From Paragordius varius (Eukaryota; Nematomorpha), in assembly GCA_964247055.1 (NCBI GenBank), contig OZ176053.1:13826001-13890000 (forward strand): DNA of 64,000 nt, in the 5' to 3' direction. The notes beneath the pieces are model-generated. The model saw nothing but the letters and a program-made list of their open reading frames with translations, had not been told where the DNA came from and searched no databases. Position numbers and translations under genes: made by a program. The stretch's first letter is position 1. Every line of letters starts with the position of its first letter. Positions 9,001-23,661 of the stretch are shown piece after piece.

Positions 9001-11280
9001 TTTAGGTAGCCATTTTTATTTTTAAAATCGTATAAAATAAATTTTTTAAATATTTTAAAAATTTATAAAAATTACATTTACAGTCCGATCTCAAAAATAT
9101 TTGGGGTGATTATGGAACTACCATAGGGCTACCCAAAAAAAATTATAGTGACATCACCTGATCAAATTTGGATTTAGGTAGCCATTTTTTTTAAAATCGT
9201 ATAAAATAAATTTTTTAAATATTTAAAAAATTTAAAAAAATTACATTTACAGTCCGATCTCAAAAATATTTGGGGTGATTATGGAACTACCATAGGGCTA
9301 CCCAAAAAAAATTATGGCAACATCACCTGATCAAATTTGGATTTTAGGTAGACATTTTAATTTTTAAAATCGTATAAAATAATTTTTTTAAATATTTAAA
9401 AAATTCATAAAAATTACATTTAAAATCCGATCTCAAAAATATTTGGGGTGATGATGGAACCACCATAGGGTTACCCAAAAAAAATTATGGTGACATCACC
9501 AGATCAAATATGTATTTTAGGTAGCCATTTTTATTTTTAAAATCGTATAAAATAAATTTTTTAAATATTTAAAAAATTCATAAAAACTACAATTATAGTC
9601 CGATCTCAAAAATATTTGGGGTGATGATGGAACTACTATAGGGCTATTCAAAAAAAATTATGGCAACATCACCTGAGCAAATTTGGATTTTAGGTAGCCA
9701 TTTTTATTTTTAAAATCGTATAAAATAAATTTTTTAAATATTTAAAAAATTCAAAAAAATTACATTTATACTCCGATCTCGACAATATTTGGGGTGATGA
9801 TGGAACTACCATAGGGCTACCCAAAAAAAATTATAGTGACATCACCTGATCAAATTTGGATTTTAGGTAACCATTTTTTTTAAAATCGTATAAAATAAAT
9901 TTTTTAAATATGTAAAAAATTCATAAAAATTACATTTACAGTCCGATCTCAAAAATATTTGGGGTGATTATGGAACTACCATAGGGCTACTCAAAAAAAA
10001 TTATGGCAACATCACCTGATCAAATTTGGATTTTAGGTAGCCATTTTAATTTTTAAAATCGTATAAAATAATTTTTTTAAATATTTAAAAAATTCATAAA
10101 AATTACATTTAAAGTCCGATCTCAAAAATATTTGGGGTGATGATGGAACCACCATAGGGTTACCCAAAAAAAATTATGGTGACATCACCTGATCAAATAT
10201 GTATTTTGGGTAGCCATTTTTATTTTTTATATCGTAAAAATAAATTTTTTAAATATTTAAAAAATTCATAAAAATTACAATTATAGTCCGATCTCAAAAA
10301 TATTTGGGGTGATGATGGAACTACTATAGGGCTACCCAAAAAAAATTATGGCAACATCACCTGATTAAATTTGGATTTTAGGTAGCCATTTTTATTTTTA
10401 AAATCGTCTAAAATAAATTTTTTAAATATTTAAAAAATTCAAAAAAATTACATTTATACTCCGATCTCGACAATATTTGGGGTGATGATGGAACTACCAT
10501 ATGGCTACCCAAAAAAAATTATAGTGACATCACCTGATCAAATTTGGATTTTAGGTAACCATTTTTTTTAAAATCGTATAAAATAAATTTTTTAAATATT
10601 TAAAAAATTTATAAAAATTACATTTACAGTCCGATCTCAAAAATATTTGGGGTGATTATGGAACTACCATAGGGCTACCCAAAAAAAATTATGGCGACAT
10701 CACCTGATCAAATTTGGATTTTAGGTAGCCATTTTTATTTTTAAAATCGTATAAAATAAATTTTTTAAATATTTAAAAAATCCAAAAAAATTACATTTAT
10801 ACTCCGATCTCGACAATATTTGGGGTGATGATGGAACTACCTTAGGGCTACCCAAAAAAATTATGGTGACATCACCTGATCAAATTTGGATTTTAGTTAG
10901 CCATTTTTATTTTTAAAATCGTATAAAATGGATTTTTTAAATATTTAAAAAATTCATAAAAATTACATTTATATTCCGATCTCAAAAATATTTGGGGTGA
11001 TGATGGAACTACCATAGGGCTACCCAAAAAAAATTATGGTGACATCACCTGATCAAATTTGGATATTAGGTAGCCATTTTTATTTTTAAAATCGTATAAA
11101 AAAATTTTTTTAAATATTTAAAAAATTCATAAAAATTACATTTATACTCCGATCTCGAAAATATTTGGCGTGATGATGGAACTACTATAGGGCTACCCAA
11201 AAAAAATTATGGCGACATCACCTGATTAAATTTGGATTTTAGGTAGCCATTTTTATTTTTAAAATCGTATAAAATAAATT

Positions 11281-14200
11281 TTTTAAATATTTTAAAATTC
11301 ATAAAAATTACATTTATAGTCCGATCCCCAAAATATTTGGGGTGATGATGGAACTACCATAGGGCTACCCAAAAAAAATTATGGCGACATCACCTGATCA
11401 AATTTGGATTTTAGGTAGCCATTTTTATTTTTAAAATCGTATAAAATAAATTTTTTAAATATTTAAAAAATTCATAAAAATTACATTTATACTCCGATCT
11501 CGAAAATATTTGGGGTGATGATGGAACTACCATAGGGCTACCCAAAAAAAATATGGCGACATCACCTGATCAAATTTGGATTTTAGGTAGCCATTTTTAT
11601 TTTTAAAATCGTATAAAATAAATTTTTCAAATATTTAAAAAATCCAAAAAAATTACATTAACAGTCCCATCTCAAAAATATTTGGGGTGATTATGGAACT
11701 ACCATAGGGCTACCCAAAAAAAATTATGGTAACATCACCTGATTAAATTTGGATTTTAGGTAGCCATTTTTATTTTTAAAATCGTATAAAATAAATTTTT
11801 TAAATATTTAAAAAATTCATAAAAATTACATTTATAGTCCGATCCCCAAAATATTTGGGGTGATGATGGAACTACCATAGGGCTACCCAAAAAAAATTAT
11901 GGCGACATCACCTGATCAAATTTGGATTTTAGGTAGCCATTTTTATTTTTAAAATCGTATAAAATAAATTTTTTAAATATTTAAAAAATCCAAAAAAATT
12001 ACATTTATACTCCGATCTCGACAATATTTGGGGTGATGATGGAACTACCATAGGGCTACCCAAAAAAAATATGGTGACATCACCTGATCAAATTTGGATT
12101 TTAGTTAGCCATTTTTATTTTTAAAATCGTATAAAATAGATTTGTTAAATATTTAAAAAATTCATAAAAATTAGATTTATATTCCGATCTCGAAAATATT
12201 TGGGGTGATGATGGAACTACCATAGGGCTACCCAAAAAAAATTATGGTGACATCACCTGATCAAATTTTGATTTTAGGTAGCCATTTTTATTTTTAAAAT
12301 CGTATAAAAAAATTTTTTTAAATATTTAAAAAATTCATAAAAATTACATTTATACTCCGATCTCGAAAATATTTGGCGTGATGATGGAACTACTATAGGG
12401 CTACCCAAAAAAAATTATGGCGACATCACCTGATCAAATTTGGATTTTAGGTAGCCATTTTTATTTTTAAAATCGTATAAAATAAATTTTTTAAATATTT
12501 AAAAAATTCATAAAAATTACATTTATACTCCGATCTCGAAAATATTTGGGGTGATGATGGAACTACCATAGGGCTACCCAAAAAAAATTATGGTGACATC
12601 ACCTGATCAAATTTGGATTTTAGGTAGCCATTTTTTTTTAAAATCGTATAAAATAAATTTTTTAAATATTTAAAAAATTCATAAAAATTACATTTATACT
12701 CCGATCTCGAAAATATTTGGGGTGATGATGGAACTACCATAGGGCTACCCAAAAAAAAATTATGGTGACATCACCTGATTAAATTTGGATTTTAGGTAGC
12801 CATTTTTATTTTTAAAATCGTATAAAATAATTTTTTAAATATTTAAAAATTCATAAAAATTACATTTATAGTCCGATACCCAAAATATTTGGGGTTATGA
12901 TGGAACTACCATAGGGCTACCCAAAAAAAATTATGGCGACATCACCTGATCAAATTTGGATTTTAGGTAGCCATTTTTATTTTTAAAATCGTATAAAATA
13001 GATTTTTTAAATATTTAAAAAATTCATAAAAATTACATTTATATTCCGATCTCGAAAATATTTGGGGTGATGATGCAACTACCATAGGGCTACCCAAAAA
13101 AAATTATGGTGACATCACCTGATCAAATTTGGATTTTAGGTAGCCATTTTTATTTTTAAAATCGTATAAAAAAATTTTTTTAAATATTTAAAAAATTCAT
13201 AAAAATTACATTTATAGTCCGATCCCCAAAATTTTGGGGTGATGATAGAACTACCATAGGGCTACGCAAAAAAAATTATGGCGACATCACCTGATCAAAT
13301 TTGGATTTTAGGTAGCCATTTTTATTTTTAAAATCGTATAAAATAAATTTTTTAAATATTTAAAAAATTCATTAAAATTACATTTATAGTCCGATCCCCA
13401 AAATATTTAGGGTGATGATGGACCTACCATGGGGCTACCCAAAAAAAATAATGGCGACATCACCTGATCAAATTTGGATTTTAGGTGGCCATTTTTATTT
13501 TTAAAATCGTATAAAATAAATTTTTTAAATAATTAAAAAATTCATAAAAATTACATTTATACTCCGATCTCGAAAATATTTGGGATGATGATGGAACTAC
13601 CATAGGGCTACCCAAAAAAAATTATGGTGACATCACCTGATCAAATTTGGATTTTAGGCAGCCATTTTTATTTTTAAAATCGTATAAAATATATTTTTTA
13701 AATATTTAAAAAATTCATAAAAATTACATTTATACTCCGATCTCGAAAATATTTGGGGTGATGATGGAACTACTATAGGGCTACCCAAAAAAATTATGGC
13801 GACATCACCTGATCAAATTTGGATTTTAGGTAGTCATTTTTATTTTTAAAATCGTATAAAATAAATTTTTTAAATATTTAAAAAATTCATAAAAATTACA
13901 TTTATACTCCGATCTCGAAAATATTTGGGGTGATGATGGAACTACCATAGGGCTACCCAAAAAAAATTATGGTGACATCACCTGATCAAATTTGGATTTT
14001 ATTTAGCCATTTTTATTTTTAAAATCGTATAAAATAAATTTTTTAAATATTTAAAAAATTCATAAAAATTACATTTATACTCCGATCTCGAAAATATTTG
14101 GGGTGATGATGGAACTACCATAGGACTACCCAAAAAAAATTATGGTGACATCACCTGATTAAATTTGGATTTTAGGTAGCCATTTTTATTTTTAAAATCG

Positions 14201-15236
14201 TATAAAATAAATTTTTTAAATATTTAAAAAATTCATAAAAATTACATTTATAGTCCGATCCCCAAAATATTTGGGGTGATGATGGAACTACCATAGGGCT
14301 ACCCAAAAAAATTATGGTGACATCACCTGATCAAATTTGGATTTTAGGCAGCCATTTTTATTTTTAAAATCGTATAAAATATATTTTTTAAATATTTAAA
14401 AAATTCATAAAAATTACATTTATACTCCGATCTCGAAAATATTTGGGGTGATGATGGAACTACTATAGGGCTACCCAAAAAAAATTATGGCGACATCACC
14501 TGATCAAATTTGGATTTTAGGTAGCCATTTTTATTTTTAAAATCGTATAAAATAAATTTTTTAAATATTTAAAAAATTCATAAAAATTACATTTATACTC
14601 CGATCTCGAAAATATTTGGGGTGATGATGGAACTACCATAGGGCTACCCAAAAAAATTATGGTGACATCACCTGATCAAATTTGGATTTTATTTAGCCAT
14701 TTTTATTTTTAAAATCGTATAAAATAAATTTTTTAAATATTTAAAAAATTCATAAAAATTACATTTATACTCCGATCTCGAAAATATTTGGGGTGATGAT
14801 GGAACTACCATAGGACTACCCAAAAAAAATTATGGTGACATCACCTGATTAAATTTGGATTTTAGGTAGCCATTTTTATTTTTAAAATCGTATAAAATAA
14901 ATTTTTTAAATATTTAAAAAATTCATAAAAATTACATTTATAATCCGATCCCCAAAATATTTGGGGTGATGATGGAACTACCATAGGGCTACCCAAAAAA
15001 AATTATGGCGACATCACCTGATCAAATTTGGATTTTAGGTAGCCATTTTTATTTTTAAAATCGTATAAAATAAATTTTTTAAATATTTAAAAAATTCATA
15101 AAAATTACATTTATAATCCGATCCCCAAAATATTTGGGGTGATGATGGAACTACCATAGGGCTACCCAAAAAAAATTATGGCGACATCACCTGATCAAAT
15201 TTGGATTTTAGGTAGCCATTTTTATTTTTAAAATCG
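11281..15236 (+). repeat. Satellite 2 transition zone: first B-type monomers among A-type
   Basis: B-type monomers (TATAGTCCGATCCCC) first appear at about 11317-11331 and recur at about 11836, 12868 (GATACCC), 13217, 13390 and 14250. A-type units dominate. A duplicated block is visible: the run with GGCAGCCATTTT and AAAATATATTTTTTAAAT starting near 13658 recurs near 14347, with ATTTAGCCATTT units near 14000 and 14690, about 690 bp (4 monomers) apart. Confidence 0.8.
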
Positions 15237-18200
15237 TATAAAATAAATTTTTTAAATATTTAAAAAATTCATAAAAATTACATTTATACTTCGATCTCGA
15301 AAATATTTGGGGTGATGATGGAACCACCATAGGGCTACCCAAAAAAAATTATAGTGACATCACCTGATCAAATTTGAATTTTAGGTAGCCATTTTTATTT
15401 TTAATATCGTATAAAATAAATTTTTTAAATATTTAAACAAAAAAATTACATTTATACTCCGACCTCGACAATATTTGGGGTGAGGATGGAACTACCATAG
15501 GGCTCCCAAAAAAAATTATGGCGACATCACCTGATCAAATTTGGATTTTAGGTAGCCATTTTTATTTTTGAAATCGTATAAAATAAATTTTTTAAATATT
15601 TAAAAAATTCATAAAAATTACATTTATACTCCGATCTCGAAAATATTTGGGGTGATGATGGAACTACCATAGGGCTACCCAAAAAAAATTATGGTGACAT
15701 CACCTGATCAAATTTGGATTTTAGGTAGCCATTTTTATTTTTAAAATCGTATAAAATAAATTTTTTAAATATTTAAAAAATTCATAAAAATTACATTTAT
15801 ACTCCGATCTCGACAATATTTGGGGTGATGATGAAACTACCATAGGGCTACGCAAAAAAAATTATGGCGACATCACCTGATCAAATTTGGATTTTAGGTA
15901 GCCATTTTTATTTTTAAAATCGTATAAAATAAATTTTTTAAATATTAAAAAAATTCAAAAAAATTCAAAAAAATTACATTTATACTCCGATCTCGACAAT
16001 ATTTGGGGTGATGATGGAACTACCATAGGGCTACCCAAAAAAAATTATGGTGACATCACCTGGTCAAATTTGGATTTTAGGTAGCCATTTTTATTTTTAA
16101 AATCGTATAAAATAAATTTTTTAAATATTTAAAAAATTCATAAAAATTACATTTATACTCCGATCTCGAAAATATTTGGGGTGATGATGGAACTACCATA
16201 GGGCTACCCAAAAAAAATTATAGTGACATCACCTGATCAAATTTGGATTTTAGGTAGCCATTTTTATTTTTAAAATCGTATAAAATAAATTTTTTAAATA
16301 TTTAAAAAATTCATAAAAATTACATTTATACTCCGATCTCGAAAATATTTGGGTTGATGATGGAACTACCATAGGGCTACCCAAAAAAAATTATGGTGAC
16401 ATCACCTGATCAAATTTGGATTTTAGGTAGCCATTTTTATTTTTAAAATCGTATCAAATAATTTTTTTAAATATTTAAAAAATTCATAAAAATTACATTT
16501 ATAGTCCGATCCCCAAAATATTTGGGGTGATGATGAAACTACCATAGGGCTACGCAAAAAAAATTAGGCGACATCACCTGATCAAATTTGAATTTTAGGT
16601 AGCCATTTTTATTTTTAAAATTGTATAAAATAAATTTTTTAAATATTAAAAAAATTCAAAAAAATTACATTTATACTCCGATCTCGACAATATTTGGGGT
16701 GATGATGGAACTACCATAGGGCTACCCAAAAAAAATTATGGTGACATCACCTGATCAAATTTGGATTTTAGGTAGCCATTTTTATTTTTAAAATCGTATA
16801 AAATAAATTTTTTAAATATTTAAAAAATTTATAAAAATTACATTTATACTCCGATCTCGAAAATATTTGGGGTGATGATGGAACTACCATAGGGCTGCCC
16901 AAAAAAAATTATAGTGACATCACCTGATCAAATTTGGATTTTAGGTAGCCATTTTTATTTTTAAAATCGTATAAAATAAATTTTTTAAATATTTAAAAAA
17001 TTCATAAAAATTACATTTATACTCCGATCTCGAAAATATTTGGGGTGATGATGGAACTACCATAGGGCTACCCAAAAAAAATTATAGTGACATCACCTGA
17101 TCAAATTTGGATTTTAGGTAGCCATTTTTATTTTTAAAAGCGTATAAAATATATTTTTGAAATATTTAAAAAATTCATAAAAATTACATTTATACTTCGA
17201 TCTCGAAAATATTTGGGGTGATGATGGAACCACCATAGGGCTACCCAAAAAAAATTATAGTGACATCACCTGATCAAATTTGAATTTTAGGTAGCCATTT
17301 TTATTTTTAAAATCGTATAAAATAAATTTTTTAAATATTTAAAAAATTCATAAAAATTACATTTATACTCCGATCTCGAAAATATTTGGGGTGATGATGG
17401 AACTACTATAGGGCTACCCAAAAAAAATTATGGCGACATTACCTGATCAAATTTGGATTTTAGGTAGCCATTTTTATTTTTAATATCGTATAAAATAAAT
17501 TTTTTAAATATTTAAACAAAAAAATTACATTTATACTCCGACCTCGACAATATTTGGGGTGAGGATGGAACTACCATAGGGCTCCCAAAAAAAATTATGG
17601 CGACATCACCTGATCAAATTTGGATTTTAGGTAGCCATTTTTATTTTTGAAATCGTATAAAATAAATTTTTTAAATATTTAAAAAATTCATAAAAATTAC
17701 ATTTATACTCCGATCTCGAAAATATTTGGGGTGATGATGGAACTACCATAGGGCTACCCAAAAAAAATTATGGTGACATCACCTGATCAAATTTGGATTT
17801 TAGGCCATTTTTATTTTTAAAATCGTATAAAATAAATTTTTTAAATATTTAAAAAATTCATAAAAATTACATTTATACTCCGATCTCGACAATATTTGGG
17901 GTGATGATGAAACTACCATAGGGCTACGCAAAAAAAATTATGGCGACATCACCTGATCAAATTTGGATTTTAGGTAGCCATTTTTATTTTTAAAATCGTA
18001 TAAAATAAATTTTTTAAATATTAAAAAAATTCAAAAAAATTACATTTATACTCCGATCTCGACAATATTTGGGGTGATGATGGAACTACCATAGGGCTAC
18101 CCAAAAAAAATTATGGTGACATCACCTGATCAAATTTGGATTTTAGGTAGCCATTTTTATTTTTAAAATCGTATAAAATAAATTTTTTAAATATTTAAAA

Positions 18201-21200
18201 AATTCATAAAAATTACATTTATACTCCGATCTCGAAAATATTTGGGGTGATGATGGAACTACCATAGGGCTACCCAAAAAAAATTATAGTGACATCACCT
18301 GATCAAATTTGGATTTTAGGTAGCCATTTTTATTTTTAAAATCGTATAAAATAAATTTTTTAAATATTTAAAAAATTCATAAAAATTACATTTATACTCC
18401 GATCTCGAAAATATTTGGGTTGATGATGGAACTACCATAGGGCTACCCAAAAAAAATTATGGTGACATCACCTGATCAAATTTGGATTTTAGGTAGCCAT
18501 TTTTATTTTTAAAATCGTATAAAATAATTTTTTTAAATATTTAAAAAATTCATAAAAATTACATTTATAGTCCGATCCCCAAAATATTTGGGGTGATGAT
18601 GAAACTACCATAGGGCTACGCAAAAAAAATTATGGCGACATCACCTGATCAAATTTGAATTTTAGGTAGCCATTTTTATTTTTAAAATTGTATAAAATAA
18701 ATTTTTTAAATATTAAAAAAATTCAAAAAAATTACATTTATACTCCGATCTCGACAATATTTGGGGTGATGATGGAACTACCATAGGGCTACCCAAAAAA
18801 ATTATGGTGATATCACCTGATCAAATTTGGATTTTAGGTAGCCATTTTTATTTTTAAAATCGTATAAAATAAATTTTTTAAATATTTAAAAAATTTATAA
18901 AAATTACATTTATACTCCGATCTCGAAAATATTTGGGGTGATGATGGAACTACCATAGGGCTGCCCAAAAAAAATTATAGTGACATCACCTGATCAAATT
19001 TGGATTTTAGGTAGCCATTTTTATTTTTAAAATCGTATAAAATAAATTTTTTAAATATTTAAAAAATTCATAAAAATTACATTTATACTCCGATCTCGAA
19101 AATATTTGGGGTGATGATGGAACTACCATAGGGCTACCCAAAAAAAATTATAGTGACATCACCTGATCAAATTTGGATTTTAGGTAGCCATTTTTATTTT
19201 TAAAATCGTATAAAATATATTTTTGAAATATTTAAAAAATTCATAAAAATTACATTTATACTCCGATCTCGAAAATATTTGGGGTGATGATGGAACTACC
19301 ATAGGGCTACCCAAAAAAAATTATAGTGACATCACCTGATCAAATTTGGATTTTAGGTAGCCATTTTTATTTTTAAAATCGTATAAAATATATTTTTGAA
19401 ATATTTAAAAAATTCATAAAAATTACATTTATACTTCGATCTCGAAAATATTTGGGGTGATGATGGAACCACCATAGGGCTACCCAAAAAAAATTATAGT
19501 GATATCACCTGATCAAATTTGAATTTTAGGTAGCCATTTTTATTTTTAAAATCGTATAAAATAAATTTTTTAAATATTTAAAAAATTCATAAAAATTACA
19601 TTTATACTCCGATCTCGAAAATATTTGGGGTGATGATGGAACTACTATAGGGCTACCCAAAAAAAATTATGGCGACATTACCTGATCAAATTTGGATTTT
19701 AGGTAGCCATTTTTATTTTTAATATCGTATAAAATAAATTTTTTAAATATTTAAACAAAAAAATTACATTTATACTCCGACCTCGACAATATTTGGGGTG
19801 AGGATGGAACTACCATAGGGCTCCCAAAAAAAATTATGGCGACATCACCTGATCAAATTTGGATTTTAGGTAGCCATTTTTATTTTTGAAATCGTATAAA
19901 ATAAATTTTTTAAATATTTAAAAAATTCATAAAAATTACATTTATACTCCGATCTCGAAAATATTTGGGGTGATGATGGAACTACCATAGGGCTACCCAA
20001 AAAAAATTATGGTGACATCACCTGATCAAATTTGGATTTTAGGCCATTTTTATTTTTAAAATCGTATAAAATAAATTTTTTAAATATTTAAAAAATTCAT
20101 AAAAATTACATTTATACTCCGATCTCGACAATATTTGGGGTGATGATGAAACTACCATAGGGCTACGCAAAAAAAATTATGGCGACATCACCTGATCAAA
20201 TTTGGATTTTAGGTAGCCATTTTTATTTTTAAAATCGTATAAAATAAATTTTTTAAATATTAAAAAAATTCAAAAAAATTACATTTATACTCCGATCTCG
20301 ACAATATTTGGGGTGATGATGGAACTACCATAGGGCTACCCAAAAAAAATTATGGTGACATCACCTGATCAAATTTGGATTTTAGGTAGCCATTTTTATT
20401 TTTAAAATCGTATAAAATAAATTTTTTAAATATTTAAAAAATTCATAAAAATTACATTTATACTCCGATCTCGAAAATATTTGGGGTGATGATGGAACTA
20501 CCATAGGGCTACCCAAAAAAAATTATAGTGACATCACCTGATCAAATTTGGATTTTAGGTAGCCATTTTTATTTTTAAAATCGTATAAAATAAATTTTTT
20601 AAATATTTAAAAAATTCATAAAAATTACATTTATACTCCGATCTCGAAAATATTTGGGTTGATGATGGAACTACCATAGGGCTACCCAAAAAAAATTATG
20701 GTGACATCACCTGATCAAATTTGGATTTTAGGTAGCCATTTTTATTTTTAAAATCGTATAAAATAATTTTTTTAAATATTTAAAAAATTCATAAAAATTA
20801 CATTTATAGTCCGATCCCCAAAATATTTGGGGTGATGATGAAACTACCATAGGGCTACGCAAAAAAAATTATGGCGACATCACCTGATCAAATTTGAATT
20901 TTAGGTAGCCATTTTTATTTTTAAAATTGTATAAAATAAATTTTTTAAATATTAAAAAAATTCAAAAAAATTACATTTATACTCCGATCTCGACAATATT
21001 TGGGGTGATGATGGAACTACCATAGGGCTACCCAAAAAAATTATGGTGATATCACCTGATCAAATTTGGATTTTAGGTAGCCATTTTTATTTTTAAAATC
21101 GTATAAAATAAATTTTTTAAATATTTAAAAAATTTATAAAAATTACATTTATACTCCGATCTCGAAAATATTTGGGGTGATGATGGAACTACCATAGGGC

Positions 21201-21480
21201 TGCCCAAAAAAAATTATAGTGACATCACCTGATCAAATTTGGATTTTAGGTAGCCATTTTTATTTTTAAAATCGTATAAAATAAATTTTTTAAATATTTA
21301 AAAAATTCATAAAAATTACATTTATACTCCGATCTCGAAAATATTTGGGGTGATGATGGAACTACCATAGGGCTACCCAAAAAAAATTATAGTGACATCA
21401 CCTGATCAAATTTGGATTTTAGGTAGCCATTTTTATTTTTAAAATCGTATAAAATATATTTTTGAAATATTTAAAAAATT
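15237..21480 (+). repeat. Satellite 2 higher-order repeat, 11-13 monomers, three successive copies
   Basis: Three rare markers recur in the same order. The form GACCTCGACA with GGTGAGGATGG lies at 15461, 17540 and 19779. TTGTATAAAATAAAT lies at 16621, 18688 and 20927. ACTTCGATCTCG lies near 15288, 17194 and 19432. The second and third copies are offset by 2238-2239 bp at all three markers (13 monomers). The first and second are offset by 1906-2079 bp (11-12 monomers), because copy 2 gained single monomers, including a doubled unit with TATATTTTTGAAATATTT near 19215 and 19388. Confidence 0.9.
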
Positions 21481-23229
21481 CATAAAAATTACATTTATAG
21501 TCCGATCCCCAAAATATTTGGGGTGATGATGGAACAACCATAGGGCTACCCAAAAAAAAATATGGTGACAATACCTGATCAAATTTGGATTTTAGGTAGC
21601 CATTTTTATTTTTAAAATCGTATAAAATATATTTTTGAAATATTTAAAAAATTCATAAAAATTACATTTATCCTCCGATCTCGACAATATTTGGGGTGAT
21701 GATAGAACAACTATAGGGCTACCCAAAATAAATTATGGCGACATCACCTGATCAAATTTGGATTTTAGGTAGCCATTTTTATTTTTAAAATCGTATAAAA
21801 TAAATTTTTTAAATATTTAAAAAATTCATAAAAATTACATTTATACTCCGATCTCGAAAATATTTGGGGTGATGATGGAACTACCATAGGACCCAAAAAA
21901 AATTATGGTGACATCACCTGATCAAATTTGGATTTTAGGTAGCCATTTTTATTTTTAAAATCGTATAAAATAAATTTTTTAAATATTAAAAAAATTCAAA
22001 AAAATTACATTTATACTCCGATCTCGACAATATTTGGGGTGATGATGGAACTACCATAGGGCACCCAAAAAAAATTATGGTGACATCACCTGATCAAATT
22101 TGGATTTTAGGTAGCCATTTTTATTTTTAAAATCGTATAAAATAAATTTTTTAAATATTTAAAAAATTCATAAAAATTACATTTATACTCCGATCTCGAA
22201 AATATTTGGGGTGATGATGGAACTACCATAGGGCTACCCAAAAAAAATTATAGTGATTCACCTGATCAAATTTCGATTTTAGGTAGCCATTTTTATTTTT
22301 AAAATCGTATAAAATAAATTTTTTAAATATTTAAAAAATTCATAAAAATTACATTTATACTCCGATCTCGAAAATATTTGGGGTGATGATGGAACTACCA
22401 TAGGGCTACCCAAAAAAAATTATGGTGACATCACCTGATCAAATTTGGATTTTAGGTAGCCATTTTTATTTTTAAAATCGTATAAAATAAATTTTTTAAA
22501 TATTTAAAAAATTCATAAAAATTACATTTATACTCCGATCTCGAAAATATTTGGGGTGATGATGGAACTACCATAGGGCTACCCAAAAAAAATTATGGTG
22601 ACATCACCTGATCAAATTTGGATTTTAGGTAGCCATTTTTATTTTTAAAATCGTATAAAATAAATTTTTTAAATATTTAAAAAATTCATAAAAATTACAT
22701 TTATAGTCCGATCCCCAAAATATTTGGGGTGATGATGGAACTACCATAGGGCTACCCAAAAAAATTATAGTGACATCACCTGATCAAATTTGGATTTTAG
22801 GTAGCCATTTTTATTTTTAAAATCGTATAAAATAAATTTTTTAAATATTTAAAAAATTCATAAAAATTACATTTATAGTCCGATCCCCAAATTATTTGGG
22901 GTGATGATGGAACTACCATAGGGCTACCCAAAAAATATATGGTGACATCACCTGATCAAATTTGGATTTTAGGTAGCCATTTTTATTTTTAAAATCGTAT
23001 AAAATAAATTTTTTAAATATTTAAAAAATTCATAAAAATTACATTTATACTCCGATCTCGAAAATATTTGGGGTGATGATGGAACTACCATAGGGCTACC
23101 CAAAAAAAATTATGGTGACATCACCTGATCAAATTTGGATTTTAGGTAGCCATTTTTATTTTTAAAATCGTATAAAATAAATTTTTTAAATATTTAAAAA
23201 ATTCATAAAAATTACATTTATAGTCCGAT

Positions 23230-23246
23230 CCCCAAAATATTTGGGG
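23230..23246 (+). repeat. B-type hairpin CCCCAAA-ATA-TTTGGGG (example copy)
   Basis: Type B monomers contain 7-bp inverted arms CCCCAAA and TTTGGGG around a 3-nt ATA. Type A monomers keep the right arm but have CTCGAAA on the left, so the stem is lost. A and B differ at three linked positions (monomer positions about 79, 87 and 89), two of which decide this stem. Confidence 0.88.
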
Positions 23247-23661
23247 TGATGATGGAACTACCATAGGGCTACCCAAAAAAATTATAGTGACATCACCTGA
23301 TCAAATTTGGATTTTAGGTAGCCATTTTTATTTTTAAAATCGTATAAAATAAATTTTTTAAATATTTAAAAAATTCATAAAAATTACATTTATAGTCCGA
23401 TCCCCAAAATATTTGGGGTGATGATGGAACTACCATAGGGCTACCCAAAAAAATTATAGTGACATCACCTGATCAAATTTGGATTTTAGGTAGCCATTTT
23501 TATTTTTAAAATCGTATAAATTAAATTTTTTAAATATTTAAAAAATTCATAAAAATTACATTTATACTCCGATCTCGAAAATATTTGGGGTGATGATGGA
23601 ACTACCATAGGGCTACCCAAAAAAAATTATAGTGACATCACCTGATCAAATTTGGATTTTA

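Larger units (their letters stand above)
5903..11280 (+). repeat. Satellite 2 outer zone: edge-specific monomer variants
   Basis: About 31 monomers nearest satellite 1. Besides the A form (TATACTCCGATCTCG), this zone has forms rare or absent further in: AAAGTCCGATCTCAAAAAT with GAACCACCATAGGGTTA (around 6151-6200, 6670-6720, 8048-8100), ACAGTCCCATCTCAAAAAT with TGATTATGG (around 6500, 7530, 8390, 8910), and units with a shortened start (CCATTTTTTTTAAAATCG, around 9183, 9873, 10560). No B form (GATCCCC) was seen before about 11320. Single-base and small-indel differences between neighbours look more frequent here than in the interior. Confidence 0.85.

Noticed and set aside
15880-15985. Possible non-satellite insertion near 15945-15975
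   Set aside because: It is only a doubled TTCAAAAAAA stretch inside an otherwise normal satellite 2 monomer, a short local duplication.
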